DNA of 11,910 nt from Bacillota bacterium (GTDB lineage: Bacteria > Bacillota > Clostridia > Christensenellales > CAG-138): assembly GCA_023426265.1 (NCBI GenBank), contig JAFABA010000090.1:1-11910 (forward strand). Reading direction: 5' to 3'. A program made the translations under genes and the position numbers. How positions within the stretch are numbered: the stretch's first letter is position 1; every line of letters starts with the position of its first letter. Below the pieces are notes generated by a model that made no database searches, was not told where the DNA came from, and was given only the letters and a program-made list of their open reading frames with translations. This document shows, piece by piece, positions 1 through 6,351 of this stretch.

Positions 1-2
1 GG

Positions 3-1538
3 GAGCGGGCGTTTGCCGCCATCGTGTTCAACGGCTATCGCGAGGGCTGGTGCCTTATCATGGAAAACATGGATGGCTGGAAATTTACGGGCTGCTTCTC
101 CTGCGGAGAGATCGCGACCGTGCCGGATGATGAGGTCGCCACCGGCGGGCGGCTGAGCATACGCTCCGCGCAAACGTTGCAGGACGGCGTGCAGACCTGG
201 TTGCTTGCGCCGGGTAAGGTAGAGTCAGGTACGGGCATCGGCACATACGATTGCGTATGGTACAATCTCGGCGCGTGCCGTGTTGACCTGCGGTATTACA
301 CCTCTCTCATACATGTATCAGAGGGCGACGCGCTGCGCTACCGCATCAGGGGCAGCGTTTCGGAAAGCACCGCCATGAACGGTGAGCTTGCCCTCAACGT
401 GCAATACGATTACCGTTTTGCCGTTGCGCCCGAAGGATGGTGGGACGGCGAGGGCGACGACCAAAGCGACCTTGCCGGTTTGTTCCCCGAGACCTATGAA
501 TGGACGAAAGATGGCTTCGTGTTCTCCAATGCGAATCAGACTCTCCGGATTTCAGAGAACGCTTACCTGATGGCGACACAGATGACCAATCTCTGCTGGC
601 CCGATCTGTCCAGTATGCTGGATCATGGAACAAAGGCGCAAAAGGCCTGGGTAAGGACGGTGCAGGCGTGTGCCCGGGACGAGATCGCATCGCGCGTCAC
701 GCTGGCGGCGCAAGGTAAGGAAATCATGGCCGAGCAAATTGATACGCCCGCAAGTGTGTCAAGCATGGCAGCTGCGGGCCCGGTCATGAAGCTTGGCGCG
801 GATGCGGCCGTTACAATCGGCTTTGTGGAGAAGCCGGAATACTACACGCTCACGGTATACGACGAACACAATATCGCGAGCACTGTGCCCGTCGACAACG
901 GTGTGTTCCTGACGCCGAAAACGCCGGGCGTGTGGCGCTATTCCCTCGCCGCCACGTGGCTGGACGAATACGCCTACGCCTTCACCCTGCGCACGACCGC
1001 CGCGCAGGCCGGGGGGACAACGCTTCCGCAGGACGCCGCGGACGCGATCGCCCGCGGGCGCGATTACGCAAAGCAAATTACCGGGTATGATTACGCCCTC
1101 GCCAACGGCGAGGCGGTGTATATGGACTTCGGTGGCATCGAAGAATGGCGATGGGACGTTTCCCTCACATGGCCGCACACCAATCTGCTCGTAAACATGC
1201 GTTTTGATCAGGCCGGGGAGCTGTCCTTCTTCGCGTTGTTTACGAACGGCGCGCAGCGCGAGCTGTACACCTGGCTGCCGCTCTCGCCCGCGCCGGCCGA
1301 CGCGCTTTCCCTTTCTTACCCTGAGGCGGTCGCGCATTGGCTGAATGCGTTGCCCATCGAGCGGCCGGGGGACCTTACGAAGGTTGAAATCATACGAAAG
1401 GAAGTCCCCGGCCAGTACAACGGACGCAGGCTGACGCGCATGCGGCTGCGGTTTTCCGGCGGCTCGGTCATACTCTGCGAGGTGGAGCAGGAAACGCGCA
1501 GGCTCTGCTATCTCTGCCTCTATCCGCCCCAAAGTTGA
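3..1538 (+). CDS. Unrecognised protein, 5' end outside the window
   Basis: The reading frame is open from base 3 (Glu-Arg-Ala-Phe-Ala-Ala-Ile) through the GTG at 24 to a TGA at 1536-1538. The GTG lacks a good ribosome binding site, so the gene most likely starts upstream and about 511 residues of its C-terminal part are visible. I do not recognise a catalytic domain. Visible traits are a Trp/Tyr-rich, beta-rich composition, no membrane segments, a segment around residues 260-325 (GTG = 1) ending in a pattern like those of Ig-like extracytoplasmic domains (Gly-Val-Trp-Arg-Tyr-Ser-Leu), and three cysteines near the C-terminus. An extracytoplasmic protein is plausible, but any signal peptide would lie outside the window. 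Base composition matches the operons further on. Long antisense frames overlap it; this strand is preferred for its continuous, protein-like sequence. No function is assigned. Confidence 0.7.
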   Translation, partial: ERAFAAIVFNGYREGWCLIMENMDGWKFTGCFSCGEIATVPDDEVATGGRLSIRSAQTLQDGVQTWLLAPGKVESGTGIGTYDCVWYNLGACRVDLRYYTSLIHVSEGDALRYRIRGSVSESTAMNGELALNVQYDYRFAVAPEGWWDGEGDDQSDLAGLFPETYEWTKDGFVFSNANQTLRISENAYLMATQMTNLCWPDLSSMLDHGTKAQKAWVRTVQACARDEIASRVTLAAQGKEIMAEQIDTPASVSSMAAAGPVMKLGADAAVTIGFVEKPEYYTLTVYDEHNIASTVPVDNGVFLTPKTPGVWRYSLAATWLDEYAYAFTLRTTAAQAGGTTLPQDAADAIARGRDYAKQITGYDYALANGEAVYMDFGGIEEWRWDVSLTWPHTNLLVNMRFDQAGELSFFALFTNGAQRELYTWLPLSPAPADALSLSYPEAVAHWLNALPIERPGDLTKVEIIRKEVPGQYNGRRLTRMRLRFSGGSVILCEVEQETRRLCYLCLYPPQS

Positions 1539-1951
1539 TCTGGCAGGATGGCCCAGGACGAAGCATTGCCTTCATCCATCTTCATTCTTTCCAGGCTTTC
1601 TTCGATATTTATGGGCATGACGTGGAGGTGACTTACATCGCGGTCTTCATCGCCATATCGCTTTCCACACCTCGCTTGTGCAGAATATCAGTAGAAGAAA
1701 CAGAACGTTTTGCCTGAAGAAACCGCCTTCGCCCAGAAAGAGCCGCCCTCCCACGACGATGAACGTTGACGGAAGGGCTTTCCATCAAAACAGTAGCCCT
1801 AACTTCCAAGTATAAAAAAGTTCTTTCGAATGAGTGGGGATGCTTATCTGTATTCCCACCTTTGCCGAATGAATTTTATGCATATGTATTCGACAATGGC
1901 GAAAAACGCATTCATAATTATTCTTACAATTTGTTTGGAGGAAAATAGTGA

Positions 1952-2074
1952 ATGCCGGAATTCGCAATGTTATGCAAACAGTATCTTGACTATTGCCAGT
2001 ATCAGAAAAATCTAAACGCAGAGGGTATCATCATGCAGGAAGAAGTGACCAACCGTACAGTCACGTTGCGATAG
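1952..2074 (+). pseudogene. Short frame resembling a P27-type phage terminase small subunit N-terminal fragment
   Basis: A 40-codon frame starts at ATG 1952, ten bases after a GGAGG, and ends at TAG 2072-2074. Its sequence (Met-Leu-Cys-Lys-Gln-Tyr-Leu-Asp-Tyr, then an Asn-Ala-Glu-Gly-Ile-Ile turn, then Glu-Val-Thr-Asn-Arg) follows the pattern of the first helix pair of P27-family phage terminase small subunits as I remember them. Such proteins usually exceed 100 residues, and the remaining part, including the expected Asn-Pro segment, is not found in any frame after the stop. If the resemblance is real this is a decayed prophage fragment; the nearby tRNA fragment fits that. It could equally be a chance frame. 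Confidence 0.28.
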
Positions 2075-2172
2075 CAACTACGAAATTTACTGCTCGGATG
2101 CTGCGGGCAGCTTTGTGCAAGCTGCTGACGGCATGGAAAAGAGCGGTGAAAAACCAAGATCCCCGAAATCCC

Positions 2173-2214
2173 TTGCCGCAAGCAGATTCGAACTGCCTAC
2201 CTCCTCATTACCAA
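2173..2214 (-). pseudogene. tRNA 3' half, anticodon GGU (Thr), 5' half missing
   Basis: Read on the minus strand, every element from tRNA position 32 to 73 is present with canonical length: a seven-base anticodon loop TTGGTAA (2214-2208; U33 and anticodon GGT), the 3' strand of the anticodon stem TGAGG, a five-base variable loop AGGTA, a T-arm with stem GGCAG/CTGCT and loop TTCGAAT (2197-2181), a seven-base acceptor strand TGCGGCA and discriminator A; no CCA is encoded. Upstream of the anticodon loop the sequence does not pair with the anticodon stem, and no D-arm can be drawn. A segment at 2241-2247 pairs partly with the acceptor strand (one mismatch, one wobble), which may be chance. The break at the anticodon loop is typical of the duplicated tRNA end left at an attachment site of an integrative element. 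Confidence 0.5.
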
Positions 2215-2240
2215 GGCAGAAAGCCAATTGCTTGGTAATG
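2206..2240. repeat. 10-bp perfect inverted repeat at the tRNA fragment
   Basis: CATTACCAAG (2206-2215) and CTTGGTAATG (2231-2240) are exact reverse complements separated by 15 bases. One arm is the anticodon-loop end of the tRNA fragment, so the other arm is an inverted copy of it. It may form a hairpin, or be part of a recombinase core site; arm-type symmetry at tRNA attachment cores is known, but the 15-base spacing is longer than a usual overlap region. Confidence 0.5.
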
Positions 2241-2463
2241 CGCGGAATGATGGGAAACGCCCTGAAATACGACTTTCGCATGAGGATAAGTGCACATAGT
2301 GTAGATAAGCGCACGGGGTGTTTCGTAATAGGCGGTTCTACTTGTTAGCAGGTTTTTTAGCAGGATAGAATGGCCACGAATTTTTAGCAAGAGATGAAGT
2401 TTGGTGAAAACCGCCCTCGTTAGTATTTAGCACATGATAAGCCTTAGAAATCCTAAATAAATG

Positions 2464-2491
2464 GCCACTGAAGAATGGCCGATTCAGCGGC
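2464..2491. terminator. Hairpin terminator downstream of cbiK, possibly bidirectional
   Basis: GCCACTGAA (2464-2472) pairs with TTCAGCGGC (2483-2491) around a 10-base loop. On the minus strand the single imperfect position is a G-U wobble, so the stem is continuous, and it is followed by CATTTATTT; it lies 25 bases past the cbiK stop codon, a good position for the end of that operon. On the plus strand the stem has one A-C mismatch but is followed by a TTTTTATTAT tract, so it may also stop transcription coming from the left. Confidence 0.6.
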
Positions 2492-2516
2492 TTTTTATTA
2501 TATTCATATACTATTG

Positions 2517-3314
2517 CTACTTCAAATGCGCGTATTGCTGCGCGTCCCGGATATGTGCGCAATATAGCGCTTGGACGGCCGGGTATTCCCCAAGCCCGCG
2601 AAGCAGCGCCGAGGCTGTAATACCCGCATGTTCGAAAACGCTTTTCCATCTGTCTTCCGCATCCCCTGCCAGATCGTTCTTCGCGTGGCTGCCCGCCGTG
2701 AGCATCAGCGGCACGAGCAGCGCCTTTTTGTATCCGGCTGCTATTACCTTTTGCAGCACGGCATCGGCATCGGGATACACCCCGATAACGCCCACAAACG
2801 CATGCATATAGCCTTGCTTTTTGAGCAGATCATTTAGCGTTGCGAAAGCGGCGTTGGCGGTATGGAGATGGCTCCCGTGGCCAATGAGTACCAGGGCGGT
2901 ATCCGGCGGAACAGAGGCATATTCGTCCGCAAGGATGCGGGCCACCGCCAGAAAATCTTCCGCTTCCGAAAGAAGGGGTGCTGCTATATTCAGGCTGTCA
3001 AACAAACGTGCCTTTTCGCCGCAGGTCTTAACGAGCTTTTCCGTCTCCTCTCCGCGGATGATATGCGCGGGCTGTACGACGACCTCGCGGATACCCTCGG
3101 CAGCCAGGTGATCAAGCGCCTGCCCCGGCGTGTCCACCGGTATCCCCCGGGAGGCCAGCCGTTTTATCACGCACCCGCTCAGGAATGCGCGCCTTACCTC
3201 GTAACCGGGAAACGTCTCCCGTATCTTCGCTTCTATCGCCCCGATGCTGTTTTGCAGGGCGTCCATGTCGCTTGTCCCGACGCTTGCCACCAGGATGGCG
3301 CGCTTTGTATTCAT
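2517..3314 (-). CDS. cbiK: Sirohydrochlorin chelatase, CbiK type (cobalt or iron)
   Basis: A cytoplasmic class II chelatase of 265 residues, the usual CbiK length. It inserts a divalent metal into sirohydrochlorin: cobalt in the anaerobic B12 pathway, or iron to give sirohaem. It aligns along its whole length with the Salmonella CbiK I remember: an N-terminal Gly-Thr-Ser after the first strand, a Gln-x-x-His-Ile-Ile motif (His84), the metal-binding Gly-His-Gly-Ser-His (His146) and the second ligand in Ala-Gly-Ser-His-Ala-x-Asn-Asp (His210). There is no signal peptide, unlike the periplasmic CbiK of Desulfovibrio. The ATG overlaps the end of the upstream ATPase gene by four bases, and CGGGGA lies just before it, so translation is probably coupled. 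It is last in an operon with an iron/corrinoid-type ABC importer, and no other cobalamin gene is visible, so the physiological metal cannot be decided here. It ends in TAG. Confidence 0.92.
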   Translation of the reverse strand: MNTKRAILVASVGTSDMDALQNSIGAIEAKIRETFPGYEVRRAFLSGCVIKRLASRGIPVDTPGQALDHLAAEGIREVVVQPAHIIRGEETEKLVKTCGEKARLFDSLNIAAPLLSEAEDFLAVARILADEYASVPPDTALVLIGHGSHLHTANAAFATLNDLLKKQGYMHAFVGVIGVYPDADAVLQKVIAAGYKKALLVPLMLTAGSHAKNDLAGDAEDRWKSVFEHAGITASALLRGLGEYPAVQALYCAHIRDAQQYAHLK

Positions 3315-4090
3315 GCGTTTCCCCGTTTTTCTTCAAACCGGAACAGCAACTGGCGGTTGCCCCCCGATACAACGGATTCTGTCCGGATGCGGAACACCTC
3401 GTCTATCAGGCCCATATCGCATAGCGTGCCGGGCGTTTCGCATGCGCGCATGATGCCGTTCTCCATCACAATCACGCGGTCGGAATAGTTGAGCGCCAGA
3501 TTCAGATCATGCAGCACCAGCAGCAGCAGCTTGCCGCGCCGCCGGAGCGTTTTTGCAAGCTCCATGATCTCGAACTGATGGTGGATGTCGAGGTAAGTTG
3601 TGGGCTCATCCATCAGCAGCACGTCCGTATCCTGGGCGACGCACATGGCGATATATGCCTTCTGGCGCTCGCCGCCGGAAAGGCTTGACATATTGCGGTC
3701 CCGGTACGCGATCGCTCCGGTCAAGGCCATAGCCTCCTCGACGATTCGCTTGTCGGCGGCGGTACATCTTCGCGGGTAATTCAGGTGCGGATGCCGCCCG
3801 TGCATGACAAGCGCGCTCACGGGCATATTCGGAATGCTGCGCGCCTGCGGGAGGAAGGATACCCGCTTCGCGTATTCCAGGCGATTGATATTCCGAATAT
3901 CCTTCCCCTCCAGAAGGATATTGCCAAAAAGCGGCTTTAGTAGGCCTGCGACGGTTCGCAGCAGCGTGCTTTTGCCGCAGCCGTTCGGGCCGATGACGCT
4001 TGCGATCTGGTTCCCGTCAAGTTTCAGGCCGATATCCCGCAGCACCGGCATGCTGTCATATCCTCCCGTAACGCCGTGCAGTTCAAGCAT
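3311..4090 (-). CDS. ABC importer ATPase, FecE/BtuD family
   Basis: Nucleotide-binding subunit of an iron-siderophore, haem or corrinoid importer, 259 residues. Walker A Gly-Pro-Asn-Gly-Cys-Gly-Lys-Ser-Thr is at 34-42, the Q-loop glutamine at 82, signature Leu-Ser-Gly-Gly-Glu at 137-141, Walker B Asp-Val-Leu-Leu-Met-Asp-Glu at 156-162, and the H-loop histidine at 194. The His-Gly-Arg-His-Pro-His stretch at 97-102 and the Tyr-Leu-Asp-Ile-His after Walker B are characteristic of the FecE/FepC/BtuD branch. The start has AAAGGAG directly upstream and overlaps the permease gene by 8 bases, implying coupled translation and a fixed complex with that permease and the upstream lipoprotein. The substrate cannot be read from the ATPase. 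Confidence 0.93.
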   Translation of the reverse strand: MLELHGVTGGYDSMPVLRDIGLKLDGNQIASVIGPNGCGKSTLLRTVAGLLKPLFGNILLEGKDIRNINRLEYAKRVSFLPQARSIPNMPVSALVMHGRHPHLNYPRRCTAADKRIVEEAMALTGAIAYRDRNMSSLSGGERQKAYIAMCVAQDTDVLLMDEPTTYLDIHHQFEIMELAKTLRRRGKLLLLVLHDLNLALNYSDRVIVMENGIMRACETPGTLCDMGLIDEVFRIRTESVVSGGNRQLLFRFEEKRGNA

Positions 4091-5123
4091 TGATCTTTCT
4101 CCTTTGCTTCAGCAGCAGATACAGGAAAAACGGTCCGCCCAAAAACGACATGATGATGCCTGCGGGCAGTTCGTAAGGCGCAAACAGGACGCGGGCGAGG
4201 AAATCGCATGCCGTGACGAAGGCCGCCCCCAAGAGCATGCAAGCGGGAATCAAAAAACGGCTGTCGTTCCCCACCAGCATTCTTGCGCCGTGGGGAACCA
4301 GCAGGCCCACAAAGCCTAACAGGCCCGCAAGGCTCACCGCCGCACCCGCAAGGACCGCCGCCGCCGCGATCAAAAGAAAACGGTACAGCCCGACGTTCAT
4401 GCCTAGGGTCGCAGCCGTGTCCTCGCCCAGGTTCAGCACGTTCATTTCATGCGCAAGGAGTAAGGAGGCAAGAAAACCTGTCAGGATATACCCGGCGGCA
4501 AACCGCAGGTCCCCCCAGGTTACGCTGGCGAACCCGCCCATCATAAAGCCGGAGGCGCCGACGATCGCTTCCGGATACAAAATGGTGACCGCATTGATAC
4601 CCGCGCTTAAAATGCTGCCTAGCGCCACGCCGGTGAGCACGATGGTGATACGCGACGCGCCCGTCTTCATGGCAACAGCATATACCAAAAGCGCGGCGAC
4701 AAGCGCGCCCAGGAACGCGGCGACAGGCTGCAGATACGGCGTGTGCGGGAACAGCGCCATACATAGAAGCGCGAACAGTCCCGCGCCGGAGTTGACGCCT
4801 ATGATATTCGGGCTTGCGAGCGCGTTGTTCAAGACCGCTTGTATGATGGCCCCCGAAACGGCCAGCGCGCCTCCTGCGAGCATGGCGGAAAGGGTTCTTG
4901 GCAGGCGGACGAACAGCACGATGCGATATGCCGCGCTTTCGGGGTCCGCCGCGCCTAATAGCACTTGAAACAGCTCCCGGAGCGTGACAGGGGCAGCGCC
5001 CAGGCAAATGCTCAGAACGGCGGACGCAGCAAGCAACAGAAAAAGCGCAGGCAACCAGGATGCCGCTTTTGCGCCGTCGCTTCGCGGCTTATTCGCCATA
5101 GAGCAATTTTGCAAGATATTCAT
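4083..5123 (-). CDS. ABC importer permease, FecCD/BtuC family
   Basis: Membrane subunit of a type II ABC importer, 346 residues from the chosen start and strongly hydrophobic with about ten expected membrane segments. Family marks include the Leu-Pro-Arg-x-Leu-Ser motif after the first periplasmic loop, Gly-Ala-Ile-Ile-Gln-Ala followed by Ala-Ser-Pro-Asn-Ile-Ile-Gly-Val, the Gly-Phe-Val-Gly-Leu-Leu-Val-Pro-His coupling region that contacts the ATPase, and a C-terminal Glu-Leu-Pro-Ala-Gly-Ile-Ile with Gly-Gly-Pro-Phe-Phe-Leu-Tyr. An open frame extends upstream to 5180, but the ATG at 5123 has GGGGGGAGAG just before it; the ATG at 5099 has none. With this start the gene overlaps the end of the lipoprotein gene by 35 bases, and its stop overlaps the ATPase start. 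It would import an iron chelate, haem or corrinoid. Confidence 0.92.
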   Translation of the reverse strand: MNILQNCSMANKPRSDGAKAASWLPALFLLLAASAVLSICLGAAPVTLRELFQVLLGAADPESAAYRIVLFVRLPRTLSAMLAGGALAVSGAIIQAVLNNALASPNIIGVNSGAGLFALLCMALFPHTPYLQPVAAFLGALVAALLVYAVAMKTGASRITIVLTGVALGSILSAGINAVTILYPEAIVGASGFMMGGFASVTWGDLRFAAGYILTGFLASLLLAHEMNVLNLGEDTAATLGMNVGLYRFLLIAAAAVLAGAAVSLAGLLGFVGLLVPHGARMLVGNDSRFLIPACMLLGAAFVTACDFLARVLFAPYELPAGIIMSFLGGPFFLYLLLKQRRKINA

Positions 5124-6042
5124 AACTCTCCCCCCAGCGTGCGTTGGGTTTATAGTGGAACAGTTCGCGGGGCAGAACATAGTATCTTCCCGCTTTCACG
5201 GCGGAAAGGCCCGCCCAGGCGGGATTGTCCTGCAATCCTTTGTACAGCGCGTCGAGCGCATTTTCTGTATCCGCGCCCATGGTCACCACAAAAATAAACG
5301 CGGGGTCGTAAGTGATGACGGCCTCTAGGGACAGGTCTTGAAGCAGACTGGGGCTGCGATCCGCAATGTTCTCAGCGCCGAGGTCTTTGAGCATGGTGCC
5401 CGTCATGCTGTCCGAACCGAGCGCCCGGAAGCCGGATGAGAATGTGCGGATAAACAATACGCTCGGGGATTCATGCCCCTTTGTGGTTTCGACTGCCGCA
5501 TCCACCCGCGCTTGGACCGCAAGGCCGTTTTGCTCATAAAGATCCTGCCGCCCCGTCATGGAAGTGAACAGTTTGAGTGTGTCGAGATATTCGTTAAACT
5601 GCATTACGCTGAAATACGCCGCGGTAATGCCCGCGTCTTTGAGCGTTTCATACAACGCGACGTGCTCGTCCGTATCCGCGGAGAGTATCACAAGGTCGGG
5701 CTGCAGCGCGATCACGCGCTCGATATTCGGGCTTTTGTAGGAGCCAAGCTGCACCACGGTATTTGGTAGGTCCAGGCCGCGCTCCGAATAGGCGTCGTCG
5801 GTCACACCTGCAAGCGTTCCGCCCGCCGTCAGCCACAGCTCGGCGAAGCTGCCCATGAGGGCGGCAACGGTATCGGTCTTTTCTACCGTAATCGCGTGCC
5901 CCAGCGCATCCGTAAACGTGACGCCGGGCGTTGATTCGGCAATGTCCGGCGCGGAAGGCGCAACAGGACCGGTACAGGAATAGAACAGCAGAGCGGCCAA
6001 CAGCGCCGCAAAGAAAACGGTTGTTTTTTTCATAGGAAGCAT
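5089..6042 (-). CDS. Metal-chelate or corrinoid-binding lipoprotein, FecB/BtuF type
   Basis: Surface-anchored substrate-binding protein for the permease and ATPase downstream. Starting at ATG 6042 (Met-Leu-Pro-Met-Lys-Lys) it has 317 residues; ATG 6033 (Met-Lys-Lys) is an alternative giving 314. AGGATGG sits at good distance from 6042, which decides the choice; a longer TTG-started frame from 6081 lacks a site. The signal peptide ends in the lipobox Leu-Phe-Tyr-Ser-Cys. The mature protein shows the two-lobed, helix-linked class III pattern: Phe-Thr-Asp-Ala-Leu-Gly-His near the N-terminus, a Leu-Gly-Ser-Tyr-Lys-Ser-Pro-Asn-Ile-Glu segment, then Leu-Gln-Pro-Asp-Leu-Val-Ile. The C-terminus has the Leu-Phe-His-Tyr-Lys-Pro-Asn-Ala-Arg-Trp-Gly-Glu-Ser motif common in ferric-chelate binders. 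It is first in the minus-strand operon, transcribed away from the sulfonate-type operon. The exact ligand is not determined. Confidence 0.9.
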   Translation of the reverse strand: MLPMKKTTVFFAALLAALLFYSCTGPVAPSAPDIAESTPGVTFTDALGHAITVEKTDTVAALMGSFAELWLTAGGTLAGVTDDAYSERGLDLPNTVVQLGSYKSPNIERVIALQPDLVILSADTDEHVALYETLKDAGITAAYFSVMQFNEYLDTLKLFTSMTGRQDLYEQNGLAVQARVDAAVETTKGHESPSVLFIRTFSSGFRALGSDSMTGTMLKDLGAENIADRSPSLLQDLSLEAVITYDPAFIFVVTMGADTENALDALYKGLQDNPAWAGLSAVKAGRYYVLPRELFHYKPNARWGESYEYLAKLLYGE

Positions 6043-6054
6043 CCACCATCCTGT

Positions 6055-6085
6055 CGCAGGGAGGAGGTTCTCCTTTCCCAAAGCG
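6055..6085 (-). promoter_or_regulatory. Hairpin immediately upstream of the lipoprotein ribosome binding site
   Basis: On the minus-strand transcript CGC...GCG, GGG...CCC and AGGAG...CTCCT can stack into one stem around an AAC loop, with small bulges. It ends about three bases before the AGGATGG used by the gene starting at 6042. It also contains its own AGGAG, which is thereby paired. It could protect or modulate the leader; no known riboswitch was recognised in the roughly 180-base leader. Confidence 0.35.
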
Positions 6086-6210
6086 TTGATACCATGACAT
6101 ATTACCTCATCTGCACGTCATACCGGGCCTGGTCCATGCAAAAACAAAAGAAAACCCTGTATAAAACAAAATGTTGCACATTGCTATTACCCGGCCGAAA
6201 AACTAACCTA

Positions 6211-6234
6211 ATCCTATAGGATAAGTATATTATA
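6211..6234. promoter_or_regulatory. Divergent promoter region with 12-bp palindromic operator candidate
   Basis: ATCCTATAGGAT (6211-6222) is a perfect 12-bp palindrome lying between the two divergent operons. On the minus strand a TATAAT (6234-6229) just precedes it, so the palindrome would cover about +1 to +12 of the lipoprotein-permease-ATPase-cbiK transcript, the position expected of a repressor site. The minus-strand -35 match is poor (TCGCAT, 18-base spacing). On the plus strand TATATT (6226-6231) directly follows the palindrome and could be a -10, but its -35 is weak. The core CCTATAGG recalls sites of Rrf2-type regulators of sulfur or Fe-S metabolism; that is a recollection, not a match I can verify. 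Confidence 0.45.
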
Positions 6235-6291
6235 AAATGTTCGGGAGGAAAATGCGATGTGTTGTGAAAAGATGAAATAAATTTTCCAATG

Positions 6292-6328
6292 CCCCGCTTG
6301 CAGCGGGGTGAAAGCTAAAAGTTTTTTT
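6292..6328 (+). promoter_or_regulatory. Leader hairpin and T-tract upstream of the SsuA-like gene
   Basis: CCCCGCT (6292-6298) and AGCGGGG (6302-6308) form a perfect 7-bp GC-rich stem with a TGC loop. Thirteen bases later comes a run of seven T (6322-6328), then the AAGGGG ribosome binding site and ATG 6352. The gap is too long for a standard terminator. The CCCC arm could instead pair with the GGGG of the ribosome binding site, giving two competing folds. Whether it regulates the operon is unknown. Confidence 0.3.
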
Positions 6329-6351
6329 ATTTATTTAAGAAGGGGATTGCT

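Larger units (their letters stand above)
1539..2516. other. Gene-poor stretch with probable mobile-element scar
   Basis: Almost 1 kb with no intact recognisable gene. The part from about 1800 to 2060 is visibly more AT-rich than the flanking genes. A 60-codon frame opening with TTG at 1766 ends in TAG at 1946-1948, next to a GGAGG that serves the 1952 ATG; its sequence is not recognised. The stretch also contains a possible terminase remnant (1952-2074), a tRNA 3' half (2173-2214), a 10-bp inverted repeat (2206-2240), several copies of TTAGCA between 2340 and 2430, and a bidirectional terminator-like hairpin (2464-2491). No convincing terminator for the gene ending at 1538 is seen; only a weak bulged hairpin lies at 1547-1580. 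Confidence 0.6.

Noticed and set aside
759..1532. 257-codon minus-strand frame opposite the first gene
   Set aside because: Arg/Gly/Val-rich, low-complexity look of an antisense shadow. The plus-strand frame is longer, continuous across the window edge and more protein-like.
1535..1717. 60-codon frame overlapping the stop of the first gene
   Set aside because: TTG start without ribosome binding site, no recognisable family, probably chance.
2087..2314. 75-codon minus-strand frame containing Glu-Val-Gly-Ser-Ser-Asn-Leu
   Set aside because: That peptide is the classic false translation of a tRNA T-arm; the frame runs through the tRNA fragment and is not a gene.
2340..2430. Repeated TTAGCA units as a possible short repeat array
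   Set aside because: Four scattered short copies with irregular spacing in AT-rich DNA; too little for a repeat family, and no CRISPR-like periodicity anywhere in the window.
6043..6225. Cobalamin or other metal riboswitch in the leader of the importer-cbiK operon
   Set aside because: I searched both strands by eye for the B12-box core (GCCACTG type) and its partners and found none. Only local hairpins are present.
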